A stretch of 64,000 bases of DNA from Hymenobacter terrenus (GTDB lineage Bacteria > Bacteroidota > Bacteroidia > Cytophagales > Hymenobacteraceae), in NCBI RefSeq assembly GCF_000972495.1, contig NZ_LATM01000023.1, forward strand, positions 1 to 64,000. Direction: 5' to 3'. The position numbers and the translations under genes are program-made. How positions within the stretch are numbered: position 1 is the first letter of the stretch; the number at the start of each line of letters is the position of its first letter. Below the pieces are notes generated by a model. That model made no database searches. It was given only the letters and a program-made list of their open reading frames with translations, and had not been told where the DNA came from. Shown one piece after another: positions 51,105 through 62,834 of the stretch.

Positions 51105-51669
51105 GAAAGGTAAGCGTCAACTCGTATTCCGTGAGCACAGATTGGTTGCCTATCTTGGCCGGTATCCATTCGTTGGGAATGCTGCGAGCCACGCGCATGG
51201 CTTCCTCATCGCAGCCCCCCCCGATGCCGCGCAGCACTCGGTGGCGGTTGATTCTTCCGAGTGTGTCCACGGCAAACGTTATGGTTACCGCCCCCTGAAT
51301 GTTATTGTCCTGCGCCCGCTGCGGGTATTGCATCTGGGTGGTGTAAACGGCCAGCGCCGCGTCGCCACCGATGAACATCGGCGGCTGGTCTACCGCCCGC
51401 CGCTGCCACTGGCCGGGAGCAATTTCCACATTGTAAGTTTTTTCGCCCACGGGCCGGAAGTATAGCAGCTTTTGGGTGGTGTGGTCGTAGCGCTGCACCA
51501 CCACCATTTCTTTCGAAGCTGTTATCCCGTAATATTCCCACACGCCTACCTTGTTGCGGCGGTCCATCATGCCACTTTCCCATTTGGTACTATGCAGCTT
51601 CTGTGCATTGCTAGTAAAGGCTAAAGCTAAGAACAACAACTGTGAATAATAGTAAAAGTATTTCTTCAT
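51088..51669 (-). CDS. TonB C-terminal domain protein without membrane anchor
   Basis: A 193-residue exported protein: signal peptide (1-22, ending SNAQ), a WEYYGITASKEMVVVQRYD region about 45-70, and a TonB-like C-terminal domain (about 95-193; QGAVTITFAVDTLGRINRHRVLRGIGGGCDEEAMRVARSI, YELTLTFRL). Energy transducers normally have an N-terminal membrane anchor and proline-rich spacer; both are absent here, so it cannot work as a full TonB. Family members with a leader instead of an anchor are frequent in Bacteroidetes and probably act as periplasmic accessory or envelope-binding proteins. A terminator overlaps its end. Confidence 0.8.
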   Translation of the reverse strand: MKKYFYYYSQLLFLALAFTSNAQKLHSTKWESGMMDRRNKVGVWEYYGITASKEMVVVQRYDHTTQKLLYFRPVGEKTYNVEIAPGQWQRRAVDQPPMFIGGDAALAVYTTQMQYPQRAQDNNIQGAVTITFAVDTLGRINRHRVLRGIGGGCDEEAMRVARSIPNEWIPAKIGNQSVLTEYELTLTFRLAKP

Positions 51670-51781
51670 TTATAAATTTGTAAATAACGAATTAGACTGT
51701 TTGCTCCCTCCTAATGGTAGTTGGCGGAGGAGCTAAGAGGAAAGATACTAAAATGTTCTATTTCTCACCAAGCCACCCCGA

Positions 51782-52261
51782 TTACCCTTGGTCGTCAAGG
51801 AGCTCACGCAGGCTCAGCTGTTGCTCGTACAAGCCCGGCAAGTGTGGGCAGATCACAGACAGTTTATTCAGGATAGTAAGTGCCCGGCGGTACTCGCCTA
51901 ACTGCCGCATAATGCTCGCCTGGCCCCACAGGGCCCCAAAATGACGCGGTTCGCGCTGTAGCGTCTCATCAATATCGTGGAGCGATGCCCGGTATTCGCC
52001 CCGCAGGTAGTGGGCCGTGGCACGCTTGTTCCAGCCTTCGGCAAAGGTGGGTTTAAATATAATTATCCGGTTAAAATGGTCGATGGCCAGCGTGTAGTCG
52101 CCAGCCTGCATGGCCCGCATGCCGGCCTCCAGTTCCTTGTCGAGCGCGGCGTCGCCCGTGGTCAGCCACAGTTGCCAGATGCCGCTTTGCAGGGCCTCAA
52201 TCTCGGCCGGTGCGGTGGCCAGCCGCAAGCGGGCAAACAGGTCGTCTAATTCATGTAGCAT
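51782..52261 (-). CDS. Cytoplasmic TPR protein
   Basis: A 159-residue protein with no signal peptide and three to four TPR-like helix pairs: QAGDYTLAIDHFNRIIIFKP, AEGWNKRATAHYLRGEYRAS and LWGQASIMRQLGEYRRALTI. It resembles the small soluble TPR proteins common in Proteobacteria and Bacteroidetes. It probably mediates a protein interaction; partner unknown. It is co-oriented with metF upstream (132 bp apart) but nothing links it to methionine metabolism. The intergenic region 52262-52393 holds AT-rich inverted repeats (TCTAACAATTATCATT near 52260 and its complement near 52370). Confidence 0.72.
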   Translation of the reverse strand: MLHELDDLFARLRLATAPAEIEALQSGIWQLWLTTGDAALDKELEAGMRAMQAGDYTLAIDHFNRIIIFKPTFAEGWNKRATAHYLRGEYRASLHDIDETLQREPRHFGALWGQASIMRQLGEYRRALTILNKLSVICPHLPGLYEQQLSLRELLDDQG

Positions 52262-52393
52262 CTAACAATTATCATTTAACAGGCAAGTTGGCGGGAGCCG
52301 TGACTTGTATAAAGCTACCCAATAACCGGCACTACAGCTAGTACCTCTTGTACGGCTGTTAAATGCTAAATGATGATTGTTAGATAAAAAGCC

Positions 52394-53350
52394 TTAAAAC
52401 AACTCTTTGGCCACGCGCCGAATGCTTTCCGCCTTGCCCATTGAATAGTAGTGCAGGCACGGAACGCCGTGGGCCATCAGCTCGCGGCTCTGGTTGAGGC
52501 ACCACTCGATGCCGACGGTGCGAACGGCGTCGTTGTCGCGGCACTGACTCACGGCTTCCACCAGCGGCTCGGGCAGGTTGAGATAGAACGAGCGCGGCAA
52601 CATGGTGAGCTGAGCCTTGGTAGTAAGCGGCTTGAGGCCCGGAATGATGGGGACGTCGATGCCCGCCGCGCGGCACAGCTTCTCGAAGCGAAAGAACTCC
52701 TCATTGTCGAAAAACATCTGGGTCACGATATACTCGGCCCCGCGGTCGACCTTATGGCGCAGGTAGCGGATGTCGGCATTATAATTCGGGGCTTCGAAGT
52801 GCTTTTCGGGGTAACCAGCCGTACCGATGCAAAAGTTGGTGGCCCAGGCTTCGTCCTGCTCCTGGTCGAGGTATTCGCCCTTGTTGAGGTTGGCTACCTG
52901 CCCAATAAGGTCGCAGGCGTAGGCGTGGCCATCGGGCTCAGGCTTAAAAACGCCTTCCGACTTGATGGGGTCGCCGCGCAAGGCCAGAATGGAATCAATA
53001 CCCAGGAAGTGCAGATCAATCAGCGCATTCTCGGTTTCCTCCTTCGTAAAGCCCCCGCAGATGAGGTGGGGCACGGTATCCACGTCGAACCGGTTTTTGA
53101 TGGCCGCGCAAATGCCCACGGTGCCCGGCCGGCGGCGCACGGTTTTCTTCTCCAGCAGGCCGTTGGGGTGGTGGCGGTACACATACTCTTCCCGGTGGTA
53201 CGTCACGTCGATAAACGGCGGCTTGAACTCCATCAGCGGCTCAATATTGGAGAACAGCGTGTGGATGTTTTCGCCTTTTTTCGGCGGCAGGACCTCGAAG
53301 GAAAATAGGGTTTTGCCGTCGGCGCGGCGCAGGTGTTCGGTAACTTTCAT
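52394..53350 (-). CDS. metF: 5,10-methylenetetrahydrofolate reductase
   Basis: A 318-residue MTHFR, the FAD enzyme that supplies methyl-tetrahydrofolate to methionine synthase. Sequence marks: FSFEVLPPKKGENI near residue 17, PFIDVTYHREEY near 45, VPHLICGGFTKEETENAL near 95, ILALRGDP near 117, and GAEYIVTQMFFDN near 208. Length is close to the bacterial form, without a SAM-regulatory domain. It lies 84 bp downstream of metH on the same strand with only a palindromic repeat between, so both are probably transcribed from the SAM-riboswitch promoter. It is the second enzyme of a compact methionine-methylation operon. Confidence 0.95.
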   Translation of the reverse strand: MKVTEHLRRADGKTLFSFEVLPPKKGENIHTLFSNIEPLMEFKPPFIDVTYHREEYVYRHHPNGLLEKKTVRRRPGTVGICAAIKNRFDVDTVPHLICGGFTKEETENALIDLHFLGIDSILALRGDPIKSEGVFKPEPDGHAYACDLIGQVANLNKGEYLDQEQDEAWATNFCIGTAGYPEKHFEAPNYNADIRYLRHKVDRGAEYIVTQMFFDNEEFFRFEKLCRAAGIDVPIIPGLKPLTTKAQLTMLPRSFYLNLPEPLVEAVSQCRDNDAVRTVGIEWCLNQSRELMAHGVPCLHYYSMGKAESIRRVAKELF

Positions 53351-53355
53351 TGAGA

Positions 53356-53434
53356 GTAGCGCGAACTTTTAGTTCGCGCCTGGGGAGGTAGGCGATGGTT
53401 GGGAAAAGGCTCAGGCGCGAACTAAAAGTCCGCG

Positions 53435-53438
<4 letters not shown>
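53356..53438. repeat. Palindromic GTAGCGCGAAC repeat pair between metH and metF
   Basis: GTAGCGCGAACTTTTAGTTC-type sequence at 53356-53381 and its inverted copy at 53413-53438 differ at one position in 26 and are separated by 31 bp. Each arm is itself partly palindromic. The TAG stop of metH (53435-53437) is provided by the right arm. The same GCGCGAACTTT core recurs near 59383 and 60793. Confidence 0.8.
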
Positions 53439-57277
<3,839 letters not shown>

Positions 57278-57311
57278 TTCTTTCAGATATGAATAGCGGG
57301 CAACTTAGCGC

Positions 57312-57349
57312 CTATCCAGAAAGAAACCCGAACGGTAGCGTCCGGTTTC
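57312..57349 (-). terminator. Expression platform of the SAM riboswitch
   Basis: On the minus strand a hairpin (GAAACCGGACG pairing with CGTTCGGGTTTC, 57323-57349) is followed by TTTCTTTC, an imperfect intrinsic terminator. The stretch 57312-57324 is a 13-base exact complement of 57443-57455, which lies on the 5' side of the aptamer, so the two could pair when SAM is absent. The likely outcome is transcription ON without SAM and OFF with SAM. Confidence 0.5.
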
Positions 57350-57350
57350 G

Positions 57351-57459
57351 GCTGTCATCTTCTTTCACCAAAACGTGGTAAAACGGGAGTTGGCACCTAT
57401 TCGTGGTAGGTTGCCAAGACGTCATCGGGCCCGGTCCCTCGGTCTTTCTGGATAGCAGC
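57351..57459 (-). promoter_or_regulatory. SAM-I (S-box) riboswitch upstream of metH
   Basis: The minus strand contains SAM-I core elements in order: AGAAAGACCGAGGGACCGG, GCCCGATGA, TTGGCAACC, AGGTGCCAACTCC and GAAAGATGACAG. P1 is formed by GCTGCTATC (57459-57451) and GATGACAGC (57359-57351), with one wobble and one mismatch. S-box RNAs bind SAM and shut down methionine genes. metH starts about 74 bp downstream and metF follows, a typical target set. Confidence 0.88.
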
Positions 57460-57612
57460 GCAGGGCGAAGATACAACACGACGGCAGGAAAATAGTTGAT
57501 TTGGCACGAGCCGCGGGTGGAGCCTGTCGCGGCTCCACCCGTCTACATCTAATCCACGAGTGTTATTCAGCATCGTACTGAGTGCAATTAGGCGCTTGGT
57601 CATCTCCAGTTG

Positions 57613-57900
57613 TTAGCGGTTGTTTTTGAGGAACAGCCAGGCGTGGTCCACACGCTCATTCGTCTCAATGTAAAGTGTCAGCAGCAAGGTTGAATCCGCC
57701 GCGTATAAGATTTGAAGCGCGGATGGGCTATCCGCCCGACGCCCGGCCGCTGGCTCTGCATCATGGGGTGAAAGGCTGAACTCATGTTTCGTTGTTAAGG
57801 GTAGTTGATTCGGTTTCGGCTGGGTCGGGTAGCAGGGGCGCGCCGCCGCACACGAGTCTAAGTCTCCAGCCAAGCAAATGTTGTAAGTATATCTTTGCAT
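57613..57900 (-). CDS. Doubtful small ORF in the metH upstream region
   Basis: A 95-residue frame whose C-terminal third (LQILYAADSTLLLTLYIETN, DHAWLFLKNN) is protein-like, while its N-terminal half is low-complexity and its start overlaps a promoter-like sequence of the divergent gene. It has no recognised family. It may be a fragment or chance frame. The rest of the interval from 57460 to 57951 contains only this frame and the candidate promoter. Confidence 0.2.
   Translation of the reverse strand: MQRYTYNICLAGDLDSCAAARPCYPTQPKPNQLPLTTKHEFSLSPHDAEPAAGRRADSPSALQILYAADSTLLLTLYIETNERVDHAWLFLKNNR
57890..57897 (+). promoter_or_regulatory. Candidate -7 promoter box for the lipoprotein gene
   Basis: TATCTTTG fits the Bacteroidetes TAnnTTTG -7 element and lies 55 bp before the ATG at 57952. 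A convincing TTTG -33 element is not seen, so the match is partial. Confidence 0.4.
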
Positions 57901-57951
57901 CCTAAGCCCGCGTATCTTCCATCATCGTCAACCTCATTTTTCCATCTAGCC

Positions 57952-58341
57952 ATGCATCCTCTTGCCCGCCCTTGCTCCCTGTTGCTTCTAAGCCTGACCG
58001 GGCTAGTCAGTTGCCAGTCCGGTGAGGCCGACCGTGCCCCCGACCCTACTCGCAGAATAGAGCATACGTTGGGACCCGCTACTACTTACGGGGACTTTAC
58101 CCCCCGCGAAGAAGCAGAGGGAGAACTACTATCTGAATTAGATATGGTGCGGGATATCGAGCGGGGGGAACTAGAGGGAACCACCCCACAGGACCCCATT
58201 AGTATCTACAGAGGCAGAAAAAAATACCGCTTCGCCAACGTGCGGCAGCTTCGGGCGAACATTCGGTATCGCTGGGATTCTCTCAAAGCGGCCGGCCATG
58301 CACTCGACTATGATACGACTTACAAACCTTTACATAGGTAG
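57952..58341 (+). CDS. Hypothetical lipoprotein
   Basis: A 129-residue lipoprotein started at ATG 57952 (MHPLARPCS), giving a leader with lipobox LVS-Cys21. The mature part is acidic, with EEAEGELLSELDMVRDIERG and a basic YRGRKKYRFANVRQLRANIRYRW block near the end. No family is recognised. It is followed 81 bp later by another unknown gene on the same strand and ends before a strong terminator at 58947, so the two probably form one transcription unit. A role in the envelope is implied only by the lipobox. Confidence 0.6.
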   Translation: MHPLARPCSLLLLSLTGLVSCQSGEADRAPDPTRRIEHTLGPATTYGDFTPREEAEGELLSELDMVRDIERGELEGTTPQDPISIYRGRKKYRFANVRQLRANIRYRWDSLKAAGHALDYDTTYKPLHR

Positions 58342-58422
58342 CCGCACCACTGCTCGCTCGTGTGGCGGCACAACACTCATTCCAACCAAAAGCAACCACC
58401 CTTTTACCCACCTTCTCTTACC

Positions 58423-58884
58423 ATGATTATAGATTACAACGCGACTTTTGAGGCTGTTCCTGGTCAGGGATACGAAAAATTGGTGCGTACGCGCGTGGCA
58501 CCAGCCGGCAAAGACTATCCCACGCTGTATTTGCAGATGATTTTTAAGGCAAACTCCAAGACGCACCGGGTAAATCCGGCCACGGTGAAGAGAGATGTCA
58601 AACTACGGGTTAGACCCTATGACAACTATGACCCTAACGATGAATTCAATGCTCCGCATGATGGCCTCGAAGTTAAGGTCGATAATGAAATAGTGAGTTT
58701 CGAGTTTATTTATACCGTGACCATCAGGGGGGGAGCGATGAAAGTTAGCGGTGGCTACAAAGAGTTTATCAATGTGGAAAAGGAAATTACCACCAGTAGT
58801 ACCCGGCGCGGGCTAGTGCTGGTCAAAGGCGAGCTGAACACCGTGCATGAGTATATAGCCGCTACAGCTTATAAATGGGGATGA
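58423..58884 (+). CDS. Unknown small beta-rich protein
   Basis: A 153-residue protein started at ATG 58423 (MIIDYNATFEAV), because the upstream frame is low-complexity. It has alternating strand-like segments (YEKLVRTRVAP, TLYLQMIFKANS, DVKLRVRPYDNYD, IVSFEFIYTVTIRGG, KVSGGYKEFINV, RGLVLVKGELNTVHEYIA), suggesting a beta-sandwich. No signal peptide, membrane segment or cysteine is seen. No family recognised. It is the second gene of a two-gene unit with the lipoprotein, ending 63 bp before a strong terminator. Its length and folding pattern make it a likely real gene; function is unknown. Confidence 0.6.
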   Translation: MIIDYNATFEAVPGQGYEKLVRTRVAPAGKDYPTLYLQMIFKANSKTHRVNPATVKRDVKLRVRPYDNYDPNDEFNAPHDGLEVKVDNEIVSFEFIYTVTIRGGAMKVSGGYKEFINVEKEITTSSTRRGLVLVKGELNTVHEYIAATAYKWG

Positions 58885-58946
58885 TTTGTCTCTTCTCCAC
58901 CGGGCGCGTCAGAGACGCAAGCTAGCGGGGCTAGCTAGTACGACGT

Positions 58947-58970
58947 AGCCCCCGCGGGGGCTTTTTCTTT
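58947..58970 (+). terminator. Strong intrinsic terminator
   Basis: The palindrome AGCCCCCGCGGGGGCT (58947-58962) forms a GC-rich stem and is followed by a T-rich run (TTTTTCTTT). It terminates the two-gene unit that ends at 58884. Confidence 0.9.
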
Positions 58971-59129
58971 CTACACCTACTATATCATCGCCCGCTCACC
59001 CGCCGGCCGGAGCAGTTGGAGGTCTTCCCGGCGTCCAAGGATCATCGTTTTTCGGGCAGGCTTTTTAGGCTAGGTTCCAAGAGTCGGCTAACGACCAGAC
59101 TGGGACGATGTGCGGCTCCAATCCATTGA

Positions 59130-59258
59130 CTCACACTTTTTCGAGACGCTGTGAAAAGTGTGAGTCTATTGGGCTTCTCACACTTTCCGCGCCTCCCCAA
59201 AAAAGTGTGAGTTTCTCTCATCACTCACACTTTTGTTCACAGCCGCAAAAAGTGTGAG
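59130..59258. repeat. Array of three hairpins with a 47-bp period
   Basis: Six copies of CTCACACTTT alternate with its reverse complement at 59130, 59155, 59177, 59202, 59224 and 59249. Spacings are 25, 22, 25, 22 and 25 bp, so each hairpin has 10-bp arms and a 15-base loop, repeated every 47 bp with unrelated loop and 12-bp spacer sequences. The arms of the first hairpin extend to 14-15 bp. It lies between the terminator at 58947 and the end of moeA, in a region with no gene (58885-59446). Confidence 0.9.
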
Positions 59259-59446
59259 TCCACCTTGCGGAGGCATGCCCGAGCCCTGCCGGGAGCAAAG
59301 TCTATTTACTGCGGTCCTTTCGTAATTCTGCGTTAAAACCTGGACTAGAGCCGTTGCGGGGAGTAGCGTAGCGCGAACTTTGTAACTTGCGTCACTTTGT
59401 TTTTAAAAGTGTTTAGGTATCGTTCAGGGCCGCGAACAGCCTGGAA

Positions 59447-60661
59447 TCATATTTCCCAGGCTGGCCACACGCTGCCCGCCGCAAAAGCCACCGGCTCCGG
59501 CGGCAACTCCAAAAAGGCCGTTGCCCCCATCAGTCCCGTCAAATCGCCGGAGCCACCCACCCGGAGAGGCGTGGCCAGGTGCTGCCCTTCCGCATCCACG
59601 GTTAGGCGTACGGGTACGAAATGGGTCAGCCGGGGCCCAAAGTGCATATCGACCGTGAGTATGGCAGCTTTGGGTACTGCCAAAGCCCCGGTCGCCGCAT
59701 CCGGTTGCTGGCAGGCGCGTAGCCAGGGCCGCACGTAGCGGCAAGCGGTGATAAACGTCGAAACCGGATTGCCCGGCAACCCGAACACCACCGGGCCGGC
59801 CGTTCGAGCCCCAAACCATAGGGGCTTGCCGGGGCGCTGGCTCACTTCGTGGAAGATTTCGGTCACCGCCAGCTCGCGCAGCAGGCCTGGCAGGTGGTCG
59901 GCGCGGCCCTTGCTCACCGCCCCACTCAGCACCACAGCATCAAAGCCCGCGTCGAGGATGTTGGCCAAGCCCTGGCGGAGGGCCGCCCGCTCATCCGAAA
60001 GGTGAAACAGCGCTACTTCGGCCCCTGCCTCGGCGAACAGCGCCTGCAAGGCATACGCGTTGGAGCGCCGAATCTGATGCGGCAAAGGCGTTTCACTGAT
60101 GTCCACCAGCTCATCACCGGTGCTGACGACTGCCACGCGGGCAGCCCGGGTCACGGCCAGCTCGACGGCGCCTACGGTAGCAGCTACGGCCAGCTCGGCC
60201 GGGCCCAGCCGGGTGCCAGGCATTAGCAGCGCGTCGCCCTGGCGGCGGTCGGCGGCCTGGTGGTGGATGCTGACGCCTGGTGCGTCAGGCGGTAGAATTT
60301 GAATGATGGCGCGGTTATCGGCCAGCAAAATATCCTCATAACGAATTACCGTGTCGGTGCCAGGGGGAAGCACGGCGCCGGTCATGACTTCTACCGCAGC
60401 CCGCGGGTTTCGCAGCGCCTGGGCAGGGGCCCCGGCGTACTGGGTGTGCTCGATATCAAACGCCGTTTGGCCCGCCGCCCAGGCGGAGTGAGTTACCGCG
60501 ATGCCGTCCATGCTCACCCGATTGAAGGGCGGGAAGTCGCGGTCGGCGGTGAGCGTTTCGGCTAGCACCCGGCCTGCGGCCTGGGGTAGGGGTACGGTTT
60601 CGGGCGGCAAGGGCCGGGCGGTGGCCAGCACGTGGGCAAAGGCTTCGGCAACGGGTATCAT
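59447..60661 (-). CDS. moeA: Molybdopterin molybdotransferase
   Basis: A 404-residue MoeA, which inserts molybdate into adenylated molybdopterin. Marks: LPQAAGRVLAETLTADRDFPPFNRVSMDGIAV near residues 24-55, TGAVLPPGTDTVIRYED near 92-108, the MPT/Mo-binding VAVVSTGDELVD near 191-202 and SGAVSKGRADHLPGLL near 243-258, VFGLPGNPVSTFITACRYVRPWL near 293-315, and a C-terminal MoeA domain IV. Length is normal. It is divergent from moaC and mobA, and moaE lies at the window edge, forming a molybdenum cofactor cluster. Confidence 0.95.
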   Translation of the reverse strand: MIPVAEAFAHVLATARPLPPETVPLPQAAGRVLAETLTADRDFPPFNRVSMDGIAVTHSAWAAGQTAFDIEHTQYAGAPAQALRNPRAAVEVMTGAVLPPGTDTVIRYEDILLADNRAIIQILPPDAPGVSIHHQAADRRQGDALLMPGTRLGPAELAVAATVGAVELAVTRAARVAVVSTGDELVDISETPLPHQIRRSNAYALQALFAEAGAEVALFHLSDERAALRQGLANILDAGFDAVVLSGAVSKGRADHLPGLLRELAVTEIFHEVSQRPGKPLWFGARTAGPVVFGLPGNPVSTFITACRYVRPWLRACQQPDAATGALAVPKAAILTVDMHFGPRLTHFVPVRLTVDAEGQHLATPLRVGGSGDLTGLMGATAFLELPPEPVAFAAGSVWPAWEI

Positions 60662-60792
60662 TTGATGATTGTCATTTAACGTTTATCAGTCTGTTACCGC
60701 GACGCGGCTTATCAGCAACTTGAATCTTCTATTTCAACCAAGCCAGATTTAGTTCTTCCTTCGGGTAGCAGACCAGGCAGTGGCGCCGCAGC

Positions 60793-60870
60793 GCGAACTT
60801 TGCGGCTCGCGTTACCGAACGATACCTGACCGACTTTTAACGGCGCGAAGACGCGAACTGCAAAGTTCGC
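60793..60870. repeat. GCGCGAACTTT palindromic repeat in the moeA-moaC divergent region
   Basis: GCGAACTTTGC (60793-60803) and its exact complement (60860-60870) are inverted repeats 56 bp apart. They share the GCGCGAACTTT core of the metH-metF repeat. They lie in the shared upstream region of moeA and moaC, where they could affect regulation. A single further copy, GTAGCGCGAACTTTG, is at about 59379-59393. Confidence 0.6.
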
Positions 60871-60910
60871 ACTACGTTACCCTGAAACGGCTCCAAATGA
60901 TGATTGCCAA

Positions 60911-61396
60911 ATGAAAGACTTCACTCACATCAACGCTGCCAATCAGCCTACCATGGTGGATGTCGGCGCCAAAATGCCCACCCGCCGCGTGGCGCGCGCC
61001 CGCTGCCGGGTGGTGCTCGGAGCCGAATTGCTGAGCCGTGTGCAGGCCGGTGAGATGCCCTCGCACAAGGGGCCCGTGCTGCACACGGCCATTCTGGCGG
61101 GCATCATGGGCGCCAAGCGCACATCGGAGCTCATTCCGCTATGCCACCCGTTGGGGCTGGATGATTGCAAAGTCACGATTGAGCCCGATGGCCCCGATGC
61201 ATTGCGCGTAGAATGCACGGCCGTGGTCACCGGCCGCACCGGCGTGGAGATGGAAGCCCTGACCGGCGCCACCGTGGCTGCCCTCACCATCTACGACATG
61301 TGCAAGGCGTTTTCGCACAACATCACCATCGATAGCGTGCAGCTTATCGAAAAAACCGGGGGCAAGAGTGACTTTCATCGCCCCGAAACGTTGTAA
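60911..61396 (+). CDS. moaC: Cyclic pyranopterin monophosphate synthase
   Basis: A 161-residue MoaC, the second enzyme of molybdenum cofactor synthesis, converting the MoaA product to cyclic pyranopterin monophosphate. Conserved: MVDVGAKMPTRRVARA near residues 17-32, HTAILAGIMGAKRTSELIPLCHPLGLDDC near 57-84, GRTGVEMEALTGATVAALTIYDMCKAF near 106-132 and GGKSDFHRP at the end. Length is standard. The ATG is 8 bp before mobA-coding DNA (stop 61396, next start 61405), so it is co-transcribed with mobA, and it is divergent from moeA. Confidence 0.95.
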   Translation: MKDFTHINAANQPTMVDVGAKMPTRRVARARCRVVLGAELLSRVQAGEMPSHKGPVLHTAILAGIMGAKRTSELIPLCHPLGLDDCKVTIEPDGPDALRVECTAVVTGRTGVEMEALTGATVAALTIYDMCKAFSHNITIDSVQLIEKTGGKSDFHRPETL

Positions 61397-61404
61397 ATTT
61401 CGTC

Positions 61405-62601
61405 ATGGACAGTCTATCTACCTCCACCCCGAAACGCACCAAGCACGCCACCCTGGCCCGGCCCGATGTAGGCGAATTTGGCCGGCACGAGCTGGCCATT
61501 CTCGGTGCTCCCTGCGCTGATATTCAAGCCTTGGTAGCCCGTTTGCTGCCGCATCTGGCCCCGCAGCTGCGCGTGGCCTACGTCGATGCCGACCACGCCG
61601 CCAGCGACGCAATCACTGCCGAAGCCGCGCCCGAAACCGCCCTCCGGCTCTTGCCCTACGTAGCGGAGAATGGCCTTTCGGCGGAGTTGATTGATAAAAT
61701 CAGCCATCGCCAGCTCAACCTAACCCGGGCCCTCGACAAGTTTTCGCAACCCGAGCTGCTGGCCCACGAAAGCGTGGTGCTGGTGAATGGCAACCACTTC
61801 CGCGCCCGCCAGCAAGTCGTCATCGTCGACCCGCGCAAGCCGCTGGATAAGAAGCTCGACCGCCTGACCGACGTGCGGCTGATTCTCCTCGCCGAAGGCC
61901 AGACCGACTTGCCCGCCGGACTGGCCGAGCACCTGAGTGCCGCTCCCCTGCCGCCCGTGCTGCCCCTCGCGGACACGGGCAAAATTGCCGCCTTCATCCA
62001 GCAGTGGTACTTGCTGGCCGTGCCGGTGCTGCGCGGTCTGGTGCTGGCCGGTGGCCGCAGCGAGCGCATGCAAACCGACAAAGGCGCCCTGCACTACCAC
62101 GAGCTGGACCAGCGGCAGCACACTGCCGCGCTGCTGGAGGAGTTTTGCCCTGACGTCCGCGTGTCCGTGCGCCCCGACCAGCTCGCTGACCTGCCCGTCG
62201 GCCTTACCCCGCTGCCCGATACTTTCCTGGGGCTGGGCCCGCTGGGGGGCGTCCTCTCCGCATTTCAGGCCGACCCCAACGCGGCGTGGCTGGTGCTGGC
62301 CTGCGACCTGCCCTTCCTTAATCGCGCCACGCTGGAGTTCTTGGTGACTAACCGACGACCGGCCCGGGCCGCCACGGCTCTGCGCAGCCCTTGGGACGAG
62401 TTTCCCGAGCCGCTGGTCACCATTTGGGAGCCGCGCAGCTACGGACAGCTGCTGCGGTTTCTGGGCATGGGCTACTCCTGCCCACGCAAAGCGCTGATTA
62501 ACTCCGATATCGAACTGCTCAACCCGCCAGCCCCCGAGGAACTGCGCAACGTGAACACGCCCGAGGAACGCGCTCAGGCGCAGCGGGAGCTGATTCGCTA
62601 A
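61405..62601 (+). CDS. mobA: MobA-type molybdenum cofactor guanylyltransferase with extra N-terminal domain
   Basis: A 398-residue protein in which residues about 212-398 are a MobA nucleotidyltransferase: LVLAGGRSERMQTDKGAL (GTP loop), GLGPLGGVLSAF, VLACDLPFL and WEPRSYG. The preceding 210 residues form a separate domain with LAILGAPCADIQALVARLLPHL (a degraded P-loop-like start), RVAYVDADHA, VVLVNGNHF and VRLILLAEGQ, recalling the MobB GTP-binding fold but lacking a clear GKT/S. MobA converts Mo-molybdopterin to the guanine dinucleotide cofactor. The fusion order is MobB-like then MobA. It follows moaC by 8 bp and ends before a terminator at 62695. Confidence 0.85.
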   Translation: MDSLSTSTPKRTKHATLARPDVGEFGRHELAILGAPCADIQALVARLLPHLAPQLRVAYVDADHAASDAITAEAAPETALRLLPYVAENGLSAELIDKISHRQLNLTRALDKFSQPELLAHESVVLVNGNHFRARQQVVIVDPRKPLDKKLDRLTDVRLILLAEGQTDLPAGLAEHLSAAPLPPVLPLADTGKIAAFIQQWYLLAVPVLRGLVLAGGRSERMQTDKGALHYHELDQRQHTAALLEEFCPDVRVSVRPDQLADLPVGLTPLPDTFLGLGPLGGVLSAFQADPNAAWLVLACDLPFLNRATLEFLVTNRRPARAATALRSPWDEFPEPLVTIWEPRSYGQLLRFLGMGYSCPRKALINSDIELLNPPAPEELRNVNTPEERAQAQRELIR

Positions 62602-62694
62602 ATTCCGATAGCCACCCGCTGCTGGAAGCTGCGGGCGGTTCGGAGGCCTAAAATCAGGCCTGAAAACAGCACACGCTTAACTAGCTGAAAATCT

Positions 62695-62722
62695 GCCTGG
62701 CTATTCCATAGCCAGGCTTTTT
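62695..62722 (+). terminator. Intrinsic terminator of the moaC-mobA unit
   Basis: GCCTGGCTAT (62695-62704) and its complement (62708-62717) form a 10-bp stem with loop TCC, followed by T5 (62718-62722). Confidence 0.9.
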
Positions 62723-62834
62723 CTGATTGCTGCTTTCAGTACATTGGGGCGAGAATAGCCGTTTATAGCTCAGGTTGGCACACTTTTCGAATGAAGCCAA
62801 ACCAGATTTATTTCTTAACCAGCTATTAACTGAC

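Noticed and set aside
59130..59258. Possible CRISPR array
   Set aside because: Repeats are only 10 bp and alternate in orientation, spacers are 12 or 15 bp, and no cas gene is present.
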